Origin: Barthelona sp. PCE
Taxonomy: Eukaryota; Metamonada: BaSk clade
DNA length: 64,000 nucleotides
Direction of reading: 5' to 3'
Assembly: GCA_040285745.1 (NCBI GenBank)
Contig: JAUFOR010000008.1
Location: forward strand, 1,922,001 to 1,986,000
Shown: positions 45,535-54,007 of the stretch, piece by piece
Layout: each line of letters begins with the position of its first letter
How positions within the stretch are numbered: position 1 is the first letter of the stretch
Made by a program: the position numbers and the translations under genes
Notes under the pieces: generated by a model
Database searches by the model: none
Told to the model about the DNA's origin: nothing
The model's input: the letters and a program-made list of their open reading frames with translations, nothing else

Positions 45535-46524
45535 CTACACGATATCCAACTCATCGATGCTCATCAGTAAGTCAGAAAAGAAGTCCTTAGCCTGCATCAG
45601 ATGAGGAAGAAACTCTTCCATGTTAAAAGAATTGTGAAAGTGTCTTGCTAATACAAACTGATTTGGTAATTGAACCATTGAAAAGTGTCTTTGCTTTTTC
45701 ATATTCATAATTACCTCTTCTATATCGAATTCTAGGTCTGAAGTGTCAGCAAGCATACCTTTGAGAATATGATACCTACATGACAGCAACAATACCATTA
45801 ATGTACCTGTACGACCAACACCGGCACTGCAGTGTATTACAGGGGCGTTTTCTAGAGTTTCCAGCGACCTAACCATGTCATTCTTTCGCAGACTGACAAT
45901 GCCAAACGACATGACGAAATTCATAGCGACACTTCTTAATAGAGTTGTTCGGTTCAACGGGTGTGAGTAATCAAGCCAGTTCTTATCCAATAGGAAGGGG
46001 ACTACACGCTTTGCTGTCTCACCTTTTATACAAAAATGTATGACATAGCATTCCATGTTTAAATCCTTTGGAATACGTGTTCTATACCGCTTAAAGTACT
46101 CAAGCTCACCGGGATATCGCCAGTATTGATGCACCTTATACGGTAGATGCTCCAAACCAATGATAAGACTTCCATAATAGTAAACCATTGCCCAGAAATC
46201 CTTAGTTGTATTTTGAAGTGGCCCCTGGGTGGCAACGAACGAGCAATCGAGTAGTTCAATGTGATTGGCATTGATATACCCTGAAGACAATTGTACAATT
46301 GAACTATCTTCTGGTAGAATATTGCAATACCTATTCTTGAGTTCGTTCTTAGGGTCAGCTCCAAGCTTATTATTGTATGTGTGATTATCCAGCAAATCCC
46401 GGCTCATATTGATAAACATTGTTTCACTTTCTTTAATATCTTTCATTGATGAGCCATATACACCCCTTAACTGCCGGCAAAGAGTTGGCTCGAGTGATAC
46501 ACGAGCCTCCAAAATGAATTGCAT
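45535..46524 (-). CDS. Classical protein tyrosine phosphatase
   Basis: 329 aa from the ATG at 46522-46524 (the frame runs on to a GTG upstream); CATCATTACGA precedes it. Motifs: pTyr loop KNRYCNILPED (63-73), YINAN (83-87), catalytic HCSAGVGRTG (231-240) with Cys232 and Arg238, and Q-loop MVQLPNQFVL. The WPD loop reads WLDYSHP (183-189): the general-acid Asp is kept but Pro is Leu and the following HG is YS. A non-receptor cytosolic enzyme is expected; no targeting domain is fused. Confidence 0.93.
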   Translation of the reverse strand: MQFILEARVSLEPTLCRQLRGVYGSSMKDIKESETMFINMSRDLLDNHTYNNKLGADPKNELKNRYCNILPEDSSIVQLSSGYINANHIELLDCSFVATQGPLQNTTKDFWAMVYYYGSLIIGLEHLPYKVHQYWRYPGELEYFKRYRTRIPKDLNMECYVIHFCIKGETAKRVVPFLLDKNWLDYSHPLNRTTLLRSVAMNFVMSFGIVSLRKNDMVRSLETLENAPVIHCSAGVGRTGTLMVLLLSCRYHILKGMLADTSDLEFDIEEVIMNMKKQRHFSMVQLPNQFVLARHFHNSFNMEEFLPHLMQAKDFFSDLLMSIDELDIV

Positions 46525-46793
46525 TCGTAATGATGTCAAAAAATGTGGAAACACAATTTCCTAAAAACTATTACCATTTTTAGCATTTAAAAGTTGGTAA
46601 GTAGTCGTATAGTCCACAAATTAATTGTGAACAACCGTATTTATGAGTTTGTTGTAAACAATTTGAGATATGATGTTGGGTACGTTGATGTTCCCAAACA
46701 AATCATGACTGTGAGGATAATGTGACGAATTTCCTCCAATTAACAATTTGAATTCAATAGCAGACTGTAATACAGTTTCATACTTCTACTTTG

Positions 46794-47426
46794 ATGGAGC
46801 ACATCATTTCTGAACAGCAAGGTGCCAGAGTATTTAAAGTAGGCTCCAGAGATCGTGATGGACATTCATGTAGCGGATGGGAACCCAATTTTGTCAGTTT
46901 TGCAACAGTTTCTGTTGTTTTAATTGATGAAGATATATTTATTCGACTAAACGATCCAGAATCTAAAGAACTCCTAGCAGAGGCTCCAGTTACTCATCCC
47001 ATAAACATTTGTGTAGAAAGAGTTATTGATTCTTCTCGTTTTTATGTCTTGAGAATTGTAGATCGCGCATCATCACGTCACGCATATGTGGGCCTGGGTT
47101 TTGCAGATCGTTCAGCAAGTTTTGAGTTTATGGCAACCATTACTGATAATCTTCAACACTCAAAAAATTTGAATAAGAACAATGTTGAGCTTGAGAATCA
47201 AGATTTTTCCCTAAAATCAGATTCTAAGATTTCTATTGGTTCTTTTACAGGAAATCCTGAAAGAAAACCCGCCCAAAAACAATCAGGTGGTTTTATGGCA
47301 CCACCACCTGTATCTAAACGTTCTCGTCGCAGAAATGTCCAGAGAACAGTGAGTGAACAGCCACAAGCTACAGTTCCAGTTGAAAAACCTGCTGTTAAAA
47401 GTGATGATCTGTTGAGTTTCTTGTAG
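46794..47426 (+). CDS. NECAP-type endocytic adaptor
   Basis: 210 aa (start ATG 46794 after TTTCA). The PH-like NECAP fold spans about 8-125: VFKVG, WEPNFVSFATVSVV, FIRLNDPESKELLAEAPV, ERVIDSSRFYVLRIVD, AYVGLGFADRSASFEF. The segment DSSRFYVLRI closely resembles animal NECAP. The C-terminal region is Pro/Lys-rich and disordered, including APPPVSKRSRRR and ending SDDLLSFL, which resembles a clathrin/adaptor-binding peptide. NECAP binds the AP2 alpha-ear and helps regulate clathrin coat assembly. The RING gene follows on the same strand 37 bp after its stop. Confidence 0.9.
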   Translation: MEHIISEQQGARVFKVGSRDRDGHSCSGWEPNFVSFATVSVVLIDEDIFIRLNDPESKELLAEAPVTHPINICVERVIDSSRFYVLRIVDRASSRHAYVGLGFADRSASFEFMATITDNLQHSKNLNKNNVELENQDFSLKSDSKISIGSFTGNPERKPAQKQSGGFMAPPPVSKRSRRRNVQRTVSEQPQATVPVEKPAVKSDDLLSFL

Positions 47427-47463
47427 TTGTAAATATCTGTCTTCTTTTGTAGTCTTTTTGTGT

Positions 47464-48999
47464 ATGGCTGATTTTACTGATACCATTAAGCTATTCGACA
47501 GATTTGCTCTTGATCCCAGCGTCATAAAGAATAGAGAAGAAGATCATGATAAAGAGAAAATTTTTGTAGATGTTCCAAGTTCTACTGGCAACAAAGACGA
47601 TAAGCGGGGTAATTTTAGGCGAAGTACGCGTTCTACTACCAATTTAGAAAACTCTGGGAGTATTCAACGTACTGTTAAACCTCCAACAGCAAATATTGGG
47701 CAAAATGGTGTTGATAGCACAGGAAAGAGCGGTAAAGAAGGGGTAAAATCCAAGGAAACGACTGCAGTTGAGACAAGACGATTTTCTAGTTTGCTTTCAG
47801 AACGCACTCGTCGTATTACCAGTTTATTTCAAAAAAAGCTTCAAGATCAGTACTCCATCTTCTGCTCATACATAGATATGGAACGTAAAGCGCAAGAGGC
47901 CGTTGTTAAAGAACTGAAAGAAGGCAATGAGAGAGAATTGCGAAATTTACGGGAACGCATTCGGCAACTTGCTCGAGAGAATGAAAAATCACAGAGAATG
48001 ACACAGAGATTGTTGCGTGAGGTTTGGAATGTGAAGAAACTTAATGAAAAGTTTCAAGAGCAGAAAGAGGACACGAGTCTTCGACAAAAAGCAACTGTAG
48101 TGCAGTATAAACAGCTGAAAGAGAGTTATGAGCGCCTTATCACAGATAGTGATAGACTTCAAGCTCGCTTGAAGCAAAGTACTCATCTGGTTGACAGTCA
48201 AGCGCAGAAGATAAATCAGTTGAAGGCAATGATTGTAGATATTAAGAACCAAAACGCTAATCTCTCACAGGAGAAAGAAAGTTTGAACGCAAAGGTCGGT
48301 GAACTTGATTCAAAACTTGTAAGCATTCAAAATACACCAGTAGGAACACCCACACCATCCGGAAGAGCAACGCCTTTGGATATTCTTCAAGGGTTTGGAG
48401 AGAAGAAGATAGCTTCCTATGGTGACGGTGTGTCACACGCTGCTTATATTGTTAGCGTTGAACAAAGTACACAAACTACAGTTCGTGAACCAATTAGCGA
48501 ACCGACAGAAGAGTCAATAATCGATGAGATTGTCAACCAGCCTAGCAGTACTGGTCGCTCTATGCGTCTTATTGCTAAAGAGATGGCTACAGATACCATT
48601 GATAATCTAGTAACAGCAATACATACAGCAATGTCGGTGCAAGCTGGATGTATGATAGATGTCAGTTGCCCACTGTGTTTGGGACCGTTGGACAAATGTC
48701 ATGTCATGAACTGTGGGCATTCATTCTGCGATGAGTGCGTTTCGAAGTGGAAAGATCGTCAGACACTTGAAGCAACGTATGTACCTGAGTGTCCTGAATG
48801 TAATGCAAAAATTAGAGTCAGTGATGCTCGGCCAAACCACGTTGTTGATTGCCTTGCAACACGTGTTGTACTTTTAAGTGCTAATATGCCACCTTCAATA
48901 ATGGAATTACTGGATGATTTTGCTCAAATTTTGAAGAATGCAGTGTCAGGAAGAACAAGAAAGATTTCTACACCTCGTCGTCATTCCACATATCGTTAA
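47464..48999 (+). CDS. Coiled-coil C3HC4 RING protein (putative E3 ligase)
   Basis: 511 aa starting MADFTDTIKLFDRF; the open frame begins two codons upstream at a TTG, so this ATG is used. Residues about 100-270 are coiled coil, followed by a linker containing a TP-rich short stretch (NTPVGTPTPSGRATP). At about 402-450 is a RING finger, CPLC-x-CHVMNCGHSFCDEC-x-CPEC, with C3HC4 spacing. A short C-terminal helix and basic tail (SGRTRKISTPRR) follow. E3 activity is inferred from the RING; no substrate domain is recognised. Confidence 0.88.
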   Translation: MADFTDTIKLFDRFALDPSVIKNREEDHDKEKIFVDVPSSTGNKDDKRGNFRRSTRSTTNLENSGSIQRTVKPPTANIGQNGVDSTGKSGKEGVKSKETTAVETRRFSSLLSERTRRITSLFQKKLQDQYSIFCSYIDMERKAQEAVVKELKEGNERELRNLRERIRQLARENEKSQRMTQRLLREVWNVKKLNEKFQEQKEDTSLRQKATVVQYKQLKESYERLITDSDRLQARLKQSTHLVDSQAQKINQLKAMIVDIKNQNANLSQEKESLNAKVGELDSKLVSIQNTPVGTPTPSGRATPLDILQGFGEKKIASYGDGVSHAAYIVSVEQSTQTTVREPISEPTEESIIDEIVNQPSSTGRSMRLIAKEMATDTIDNLVTAIHTAMSVQAGCMIDVSCPLCLGPLDKCHVMNCGHSFCDECVSKWKDRQTLEATYVPECPECNAKIRVSDARPNHVVDCLATRVVLLSANMPPSIMELLDDFAQILKNAVSGRTRKISTPRRHSTYR

Positions 49000-49107
49000 T
49001 ATGAAATCAATTGTAAATATCTTGTTTTGTGTTTGGATTTCTCCCTTTTTCCAAAGCTTTTTTGGTTTTACTATTATTTTTTACTGTTAGTGGGAACATA
49101 CGACACA

Positions 49108-50280
49108 ATGAAGAAATCACATGTCATTAAAATGTCGATATCAAGTTTTTTCGTTTTCTGCGCTTTCAATACATTCCAACCTAATGTAATTAGTATCTTC
49201 CCCGAGGATGCAAGGCTTGCACTAGGGCTTTTGTACTGTGTTTATGCATTCTCTAACCTTATAGCACCTGTTTTACTTCCAAAAATTTCTTGCAATATTT
49301 TATTTGCATTCAGTTTCGCCCTATATCTGGCTGACGTCTTTGCAGGTATCATTAAGAATGAAACTCTCTTTCTTACGGTTTCTGTCTTCACAGGCTTCGG
49401 AAGTGCAATTTTTTGGAGCACTCAAGGTGCATTTATTCTTCATTTCTCTTCCAATGCAAGTGAAGCTGCAGAACTTTCATCCCTTTTTTGGTCTATTTTC
49501 ACGTTTAATGCAATCGTAGGTTTTGCTCTTTCGAGCGTTTTCCACTCTATTCTTGAAGTATCTCTTGAAACTCTCATGCTTATATTGTGCGGCACGGGAC
49601 TTATAGGAGTGTTCATGTCTCTCACACTACCTTTCTTAAAACTCAAAAACAAGCAAAATGAAGGAAAACCTGTTTCATTTGCAACAATGTTCAAGTTCCT
49701 TATAACTAAATACAGGCCACTGCTACTGATTAGCTTCTTATGTGGCCTTTATTCTCCTTACTTTCAGTCAAATTGGATGGAATATGTGGGTGATGTATGG
49801 GGTCAGCCAGTATTTTTAGTATGGGGTTCAGTTGAGGTACTATTTGCGATGTTCCTGAGCCGGATGACGAAGAAAAAGTCATTTTCTAATGTTACATATT
49901 TGTATTATGGAGTACTCTTCATTGTATTTGCACTAGCTCTTTCTAGTGTTCAGTATCTTTTCACCGACACGTTTTCTGCCATATATTTTGTAATTGCTGT
50001 GTTGTATGGTGTTGGTGACGTACTTATTAATAATATGATTCCTAGTTGTGTTTCTGAGTATTTTAATTCAACAGTTACTTTTGGTATTTCAAGCTTTAAA
50101 TTCTGTCAAGCCTTTGGGTATTTCGTCGGTTTTATCACGCCAACTGTCTTTCCAACGATAGGATTGGATGTGCTTTCATTGATAAACTTGGTTGTAGCTT
50201 TGCTAGCTTGTATTACATTGATTAGAGTGTTCCGCCTGACCTCTCCAGCAGAATTTACTGATCTTCCTGCATCCGTATAG
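49108..50280 (+). CDS. UNC93-like major facilitator membrane protein
   Basis: 390 aa starting MKKSHVIKMSISSFF (the upstream open frame has no ATG). Ten to twelve hydrophobic helices spread over the protein. The segment GFGSAIFWSTQGAFILHFSSNASEAAELSSLFW (kept short here as GSAIFWSTQGAF) matches the conserved TM4-loop-TM5 region of UNC93/MFS-type proteins. UNC93 relatives in animals chaperone receptors or potassium channels; here a transporter or chaperone role is equally open. No signal peptide is needed. Confidence 0.82.
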   Translation: MKKSHVIKMSISSFFVFCAFNTFQPNVISIFPEDARLALGLLYCVYAFSNLIAPVLLPKISCNILFAFSFALYLADVFAGIIKNETLFLTVSVFTGFGSAIFWSTQGAFILHFSSNASEAAELSSLFWSIFTFNAIVGFALSSVFHSILEVSLETLMLILCGTGLIGVFMSLTLPFLKLKNKQNEGKPVSFATMFKFLITKYRPLLLISFLCGLYSPYFQSNWMEYVGDVWGQPVFLVWGSVEVLFAMFLSRMTKKKSFSNVTYLYYGVLFIVFALALSSVQYLFTDTFSAIYFVIAVLYGVGDVLINNMIPSCVSEYFNSTVTFGISSFKFCQAFGYFVGFITPTVFPTIGLDVLSLINLVVALLACITLIRVFRLTSPAEFTDLPASV

Positions 50281-50450
50281 TGAACTGTCGCTTTAGTAAA
50301 AAGATTTTTCTTTTTTCGATTTTTGTATGTTTTGTGGATATTAGTCTCGTTCAAGAACTACTTACTGTGTGAAGATCTCGTTTAAAGGAGATAGTTTTAT
50401 CGTGGTGTGCTGTAAAGATGTGTTTTCCATTCTTTTTCCTTTTCATTGTA

Positions 50451-51818
50451 ATGAGTGGATCATCAGTCATTCAACTGAACGCTTTAAACGAGCTAAGGGT
50501 TCATCTCCAACAGGGCACGCTTGAAATAACACTGATATCAGGAAGTGCAGAGTCAGAAGGTTCACCCGTAGTCCTTGATCGTATTTACAAGTTTTATGGG
50601 TCATCTTTGACCACGTTTTCGGGCATTGACACTGTGAATCCGTTCCCAAGCTTCTCCATATATACCTTTTCTGAATGTAAGTTAAAATTGGAATGGAATG
50701 ATTGTGGAGGTCAGGAACCGTTTTATGTTGTCACTGAACCTCAATCTTATCTGTTACAAGTGTTAGATCTATTCAAGCGACTGAGTGATCAGCGTAAGGC
50801 CGGTTATGTCACTAAAGTTTTGTTTTGCGGTGATAGTCGCGTAGGAAAGTCAAGTTATATGCGTATGATGTGTAATTTTGCTGCCCAAACAGGCGTGCCC
50901 GCCATTGTAATGGATTTGGACGCAGAGAAACCCAGTTTCGGAGCCCCAATGACATTTTCACTAGGTCTCGTTTCCCCTGATATGCCATTTGGCGAAGAAA
51001 AAGAGATGCAATATCCACTACAGTATTTCACAGGCGATACATCTCCTTCTCCACAATTATTACACATGTTAGCAACGAATATGCTTGTATCGACCCAGAA
51101 GCGTATGAGCTTTTTAGCCAAGGACAGCGAGTTTACACCATTTGCTCTGTTTGTGGATACCCCTTCGTGTTATTCACTCGAGCAATTAGACACGATAGCC
51201 CGAACAGTTCGCATCACACACGTTATTTGTGTCGATTCTCCAAGCATGATCCATGGACTGGAGCGTATGTGGCAGGGCCGCTGGGCAGCACAGCCAACTA
51301 TTTGGTCTCTAAATTCAATTTCTTCAATACCATCATTCAGTCCTACCAAAATACTTGCAATTCGTAATTGTATTTCACATCGCTACTATTCGTTTTATTT
51401 CAATGCGACAACGGAAAATCCAACACATACAAATAGAGTTATACTACCATTGTCAGAAATCCTCATAGGATCCAAGCAGATAGATACAGTTCTTGATGAT
51501 GCTATGTTGCCAGCAAACTACTCAAAGAAACAACAAATTAATCCATGCCTAGTGCACAATATGGAGATTAGTGAAAGTATTTCACACAAATTGAACAACA
51601 GTATCGTTATGGTCTATGAACTACCCGAAAAGCTCAGTGCATCTGATTTTAGAGAGTCGGGGTTGAGCCTACTTAATCACTCTATTCTTGGCATGGGTTG
51701 TTTCCGAAATGCTAATTATGTAGAGAACGAGATCACGTTAGAAACTCCAGATATTGAAGCAATCAACCCCGAAAGAACCGTTTTTGTCTACAACGAGAAC
51801 ATGGTGTGGATGCGCTAG
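50451..51818 (+). CDS. CLP1-family polynucleotide kinase-type protein
   Basis: 455 aa from the ATG at 50451 (TTTCATTGTA precedes it); an upstream in-frame ATG at 50418 would add a hydrophobic leader and is judged part of the UTR. N-terminal beta domain about 1-110. Walker A is GDSRVGKSS (about 127-135), followed by a CLP1/NOL9-like AIVMDLDAEKPSF strand. A later ATP-grasp-like core and C-terminal beta domain complete the family plan. CLP1 works in pre-mRNA 3' end cleavage and, in animals, tRNA splicing. The stop overlaps the stop of the RNF32-like gene. Confidence 0.85.
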   Translation: MSGSSVIQLNALNELRVHLQQGTLEITLISGSAESEGSPVVLDRIYKFYGSSLTTFSGIDTVNPFPSFSIYTFSECKLKLEWNDCGGQEPFYVVTEPQSYLLQVLDLFKRLSDQRKAGYVTKVLFCGDSRVGKSSYMRMMCNFAAQTGVPAIVMDLDAEKPSFGAPMTFSLGLVSPDMPFGEEKEMQYPLQYFTGDTSPSPQLLHMLATNMLVSTQKRMSFLAKDSEFTPFALFVDTPSCYSLEQLDTIARTVRITHVICVDSPSMIHGLERMWQGRWAAQPTIWSLNSISSIPSFSPTKILAIRNCISHRYYSFYFNATTENPTHTNRVILPLSEILIGSKQIDTVLDDAMLPANYSKKQQINPCLVHNMEISESISHKLNNSIVMVYELPEKLSASDFRESGLSLLNHSILGMGCFRNANYVENEITLETPDIEAINPERTVFVYNENMVWMR

Positions 51819-52879
51819 TCAAGTCCAGCCAATTCGTTTTGGAACCTTCTTCGTGAATATATACTACGGCACACAGGACAAGAATATGAACCAGTGATTG
51901 TCTCAAAGGAACCAAGACATGCCTCGTGAAACAGATGGCCGCATGTTGTTACACAAACGCACCTCTTCTCGTCCTCAGTATCGATATCCTGTTGACAGAT
52001 AGGACACATATCGGATTTGTAAACAGTGATCTGCTCATTATCAAGTTCTCCTTCTCTTTTTTGTTTCAGCTCAAACACTGCTTCGCGGGCACGTCTGACT
52101 GCATCGTTGGCATCTGTTATTGCATCCTTCGACTGTTTGATGATGGCGTTTGTGTTTGCGTTGGTAACTACAGATACGCGCGCTAGACTCCTAGAGAACT
52201 GTCGCAGCATTGTTTCGGCCAAATACCGCATTCTTCTCTGATCCCTTACAGTTGGAAGCTGTCCCAGCGTTCTTAAATTTTTGCGAGTTGTGTAACTGCG
52301 GAAACATGCTTGAATAAGTGTGGCTGCCTTGTTTCTAAGCAGCTGGAACGGCTCCTGACTTTCCATAACCTCGGTGTACCGATTTCTACATAACGGACAG
52401 ATAGGAGTTGATGTAAATTTTTCCAACGAAGCAAGGCAAGTCTTGTGAATGACGTGTTTGCACGGTAAAACAACGCAATCTGGCGTATTGAAGCTCTCAA
52501 AGCAAATTGGGCAGCACTCCTCCATGAAACCTCCTTGCTTTGAAGCAGATAGTATGTCTAACCACTCAGGATCTGAGATTTTGGCAACGTTTTCAGTTAA
52601 GCCCAGCTGTTCCGCCATAGTCATATGTACTCCAGGTCGGAAATCCACATCATTCTCATCAAAAACAATAGTTTCAGAATTTCTGCGATTAACCAAGTCT
52701 TTAGACTTTCGCACGTGCTTTTTAGGCTTTTTAGACCTCACAGTGTGTAAGCTCAGATCAACTTTCGATAACAGTTCTTGCTGCAGTGCAACGCTTGTAT
52801 AGAGTCCTGAGGATCGTTTAAATTTTGGATTTGGATGTTTTGCTCGAGTGTTCCCGAAACGCGTCCTGTTCTTTGGCAT
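51815..52879 (-). CDS. RNF32-like protein: two RING fingers around an IQ motif
   Basis: 354 aa from the ATG at 52877-52879. RING 1: C123, C126, C140, H142, H145, C148, C161, C164. The IQ motif is at about 184-203 (IQ at 189-190, Arg194, Arg199). RING 2: C292, C295, C313, H315, H318, C321, C334, C337. Both are RING-H2 (C3H2C3). This architecture is diagnostic of RNF32, a testis/cilium-associated protein in animals; calmodulin-regulated E3 activity is inference. A conserved-looking block (QLGLTENVAKISDPEWLDI) precedes RING 1. The N-terminal end is strongly basic. Confidence 0.9.
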   Translation of the reverse strand: MPKNRTRFGNTRAKHPNPKFKRSSGLYTSVALQQELLSKVDLSLHTVRSKKPKKHVRKSKDLVNRRNSETIVFDENDVDFRPGVHMTMAEQLGLTENVAKISDPEWLDILSASKQGGFMEECCPICFESFNTPDCVVLPCKHVIHKTCLASLEKFTSTPICPLCRNRYTEVMESQEPFQLLRNKAATLIQACFRSYTTRKNLRTLGQLPTVRDQRRMRYLAETMLRQFSRSLARVSVVTNANTNAIIKQSKDAITDANDAVRRAREAVFELKQKREGELDNEQITVYKSDMCPICQQDIDTEDEKRCVCVTTCGHLFHEACLGSFETITGSYSCPVCRSIYSRRRFQNELAGLD

Positions 52880-52941
52880 GTTAAAATTTGCAAAGAACTT
52901 GAAAGAGTTGAAAATCAAAACTACAAAAAAAATTTTACTGC

Positions 52942-53694
52942 TCAATTAATATCAGGTTTTATCACAACTAATGGACTACTCTCAGAAATTTCAACAACCA
53001 TAGCACCATTTTTCATATCTTCAACACTAATAATGTAATCCCTTAAATCAAATGAAAAGCTCCCAAAAAACAGCATCATGAAGAATACACTAAAGTACTG
53101 AAGAATGGCAGCAAATTGTCTTTTAGGAAATCCCAAAACATAAGATGGAACAAATGGAACTGCAAGTATAGATATGTAAGGGAAAGCAAACAAAAAGAGT
53201 AGCACTAACGATATCAATTTAAATCTCAATTGTTTTGTGATATTCTTGCTGCGCGGTTTCGGATTAACGATGTATAGTGCAATAATCAAAATTAATGCAA
53301 CGCACAATGCTGCAATGAAGTACAGCTGAGCAAAGCTTGTATGTAAAATAAGGTAATCATATGTATCTACAATGCTTAAGCAAAAAAGCCCGATCCAACT
53401 TAGGAAAGAACCCAAATATTTTGATAAATGTAACCAAAAACGAAGACCCTTTGAATTTGTCTTCCTGAGAAGCTTATCAGACATGATAAACATTGTCGAA
53501 GCTTGGAGAAAACTGGAAATGGAAAGCCCAAAGGTGAAGACAAATGCTTCAGGCTCCCTTCCTCCCGTCTCTGAGAAGAAAGGTATGCCGTCAACGTGCC
53601 CATTCATGTGAGCCCAGATATAACATGTTAGAATAGTTGCGGCCGCAATAAAACAGCCGAGTGCAGGTATTTTTTTAAACCCAATGTTGACCAT
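52942..53694 (-). CDS. Frag1/DRAM/Sfk1-type six-pass membrane protein
   Basis: 250 aa. Starts MVNIGFKKIPALGCFIAAATILTCYIWAHMNG with the first membrane segment. The conserved lumenal loop PFFSETGGREPEAFVFTFG matches the P-x-I-S-D-x-G-x-x-P-E pattern of the Frag1/DRAM/Sfk1 family, followed by about five further helices. The C-terminus is cytosolic with VEDMKNG. Family members act in autophagy regulation (DRAM) or plasma-membrane phosphoinositide and lipid maintenance (Sfk1); which applies here is open. Confidence 0.85.
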   Translation of the reverse strand: MVNIGFKKIPALGCFIAAATILTCYIWAHMNGHVDGIPFFSETGGREPEAFVFTFGLSISSFLQASTMFIMSDKLLRKTNSKGLRFWLHLSKYLGSFLSWIGLFCLSIVDTYDYLILHTSFAQLYFIAALCVALILIIALYIVNPKPRSKNITKQLRFKLISLVLLFLFAFPYISILAVPFVPSYVLGFPKRQFAAILQYFSVFFMMLFFGSFSFDLRDYIISVEDMKNGAMVVEISESSPLVVIKPDIN

Positions 53695-54007
53695 TGCTCA
53701 AAAAGTGTTCAGAGGCAAAAAATTGAATGAAAAGCGTCGAATTATGAGAAGCAAAAAATCTGTACATCACTTCTGGTTTTACTTTTTCAAAAGATGAAGT
53801 AATCTGGAATATGTATGTGAATAACAATTTCACGCTATATGGTGTCTTTTTCTAGAAACACACCACAGATTGCAAATCTTTACGTGTGATCATGAATATG
53901 GTATATACTTTCGTAAATAACTTTAATTTGTCAATGTTAGTCATTATAATGCACTAAAAAGTGTAAGAATGATATTGGTGTTGTTTTTTCGATTCTGACT
54001 CAATTCA
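53695..54007. other. Divergent intergenic region with an imperfect palindrome
   Basis: 313 bp, AT-rich. At 53841-53864 is GGTGTCTTTTTCTAGAAACACACC (here GGTGT...TTTCTAGAAA...ACACC), nearly symmetric about CTAG. The HEAT-repeat gene ATG directly follows CAATTCA. No RNA gene or ORF is evident. Confidence 0.4.
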
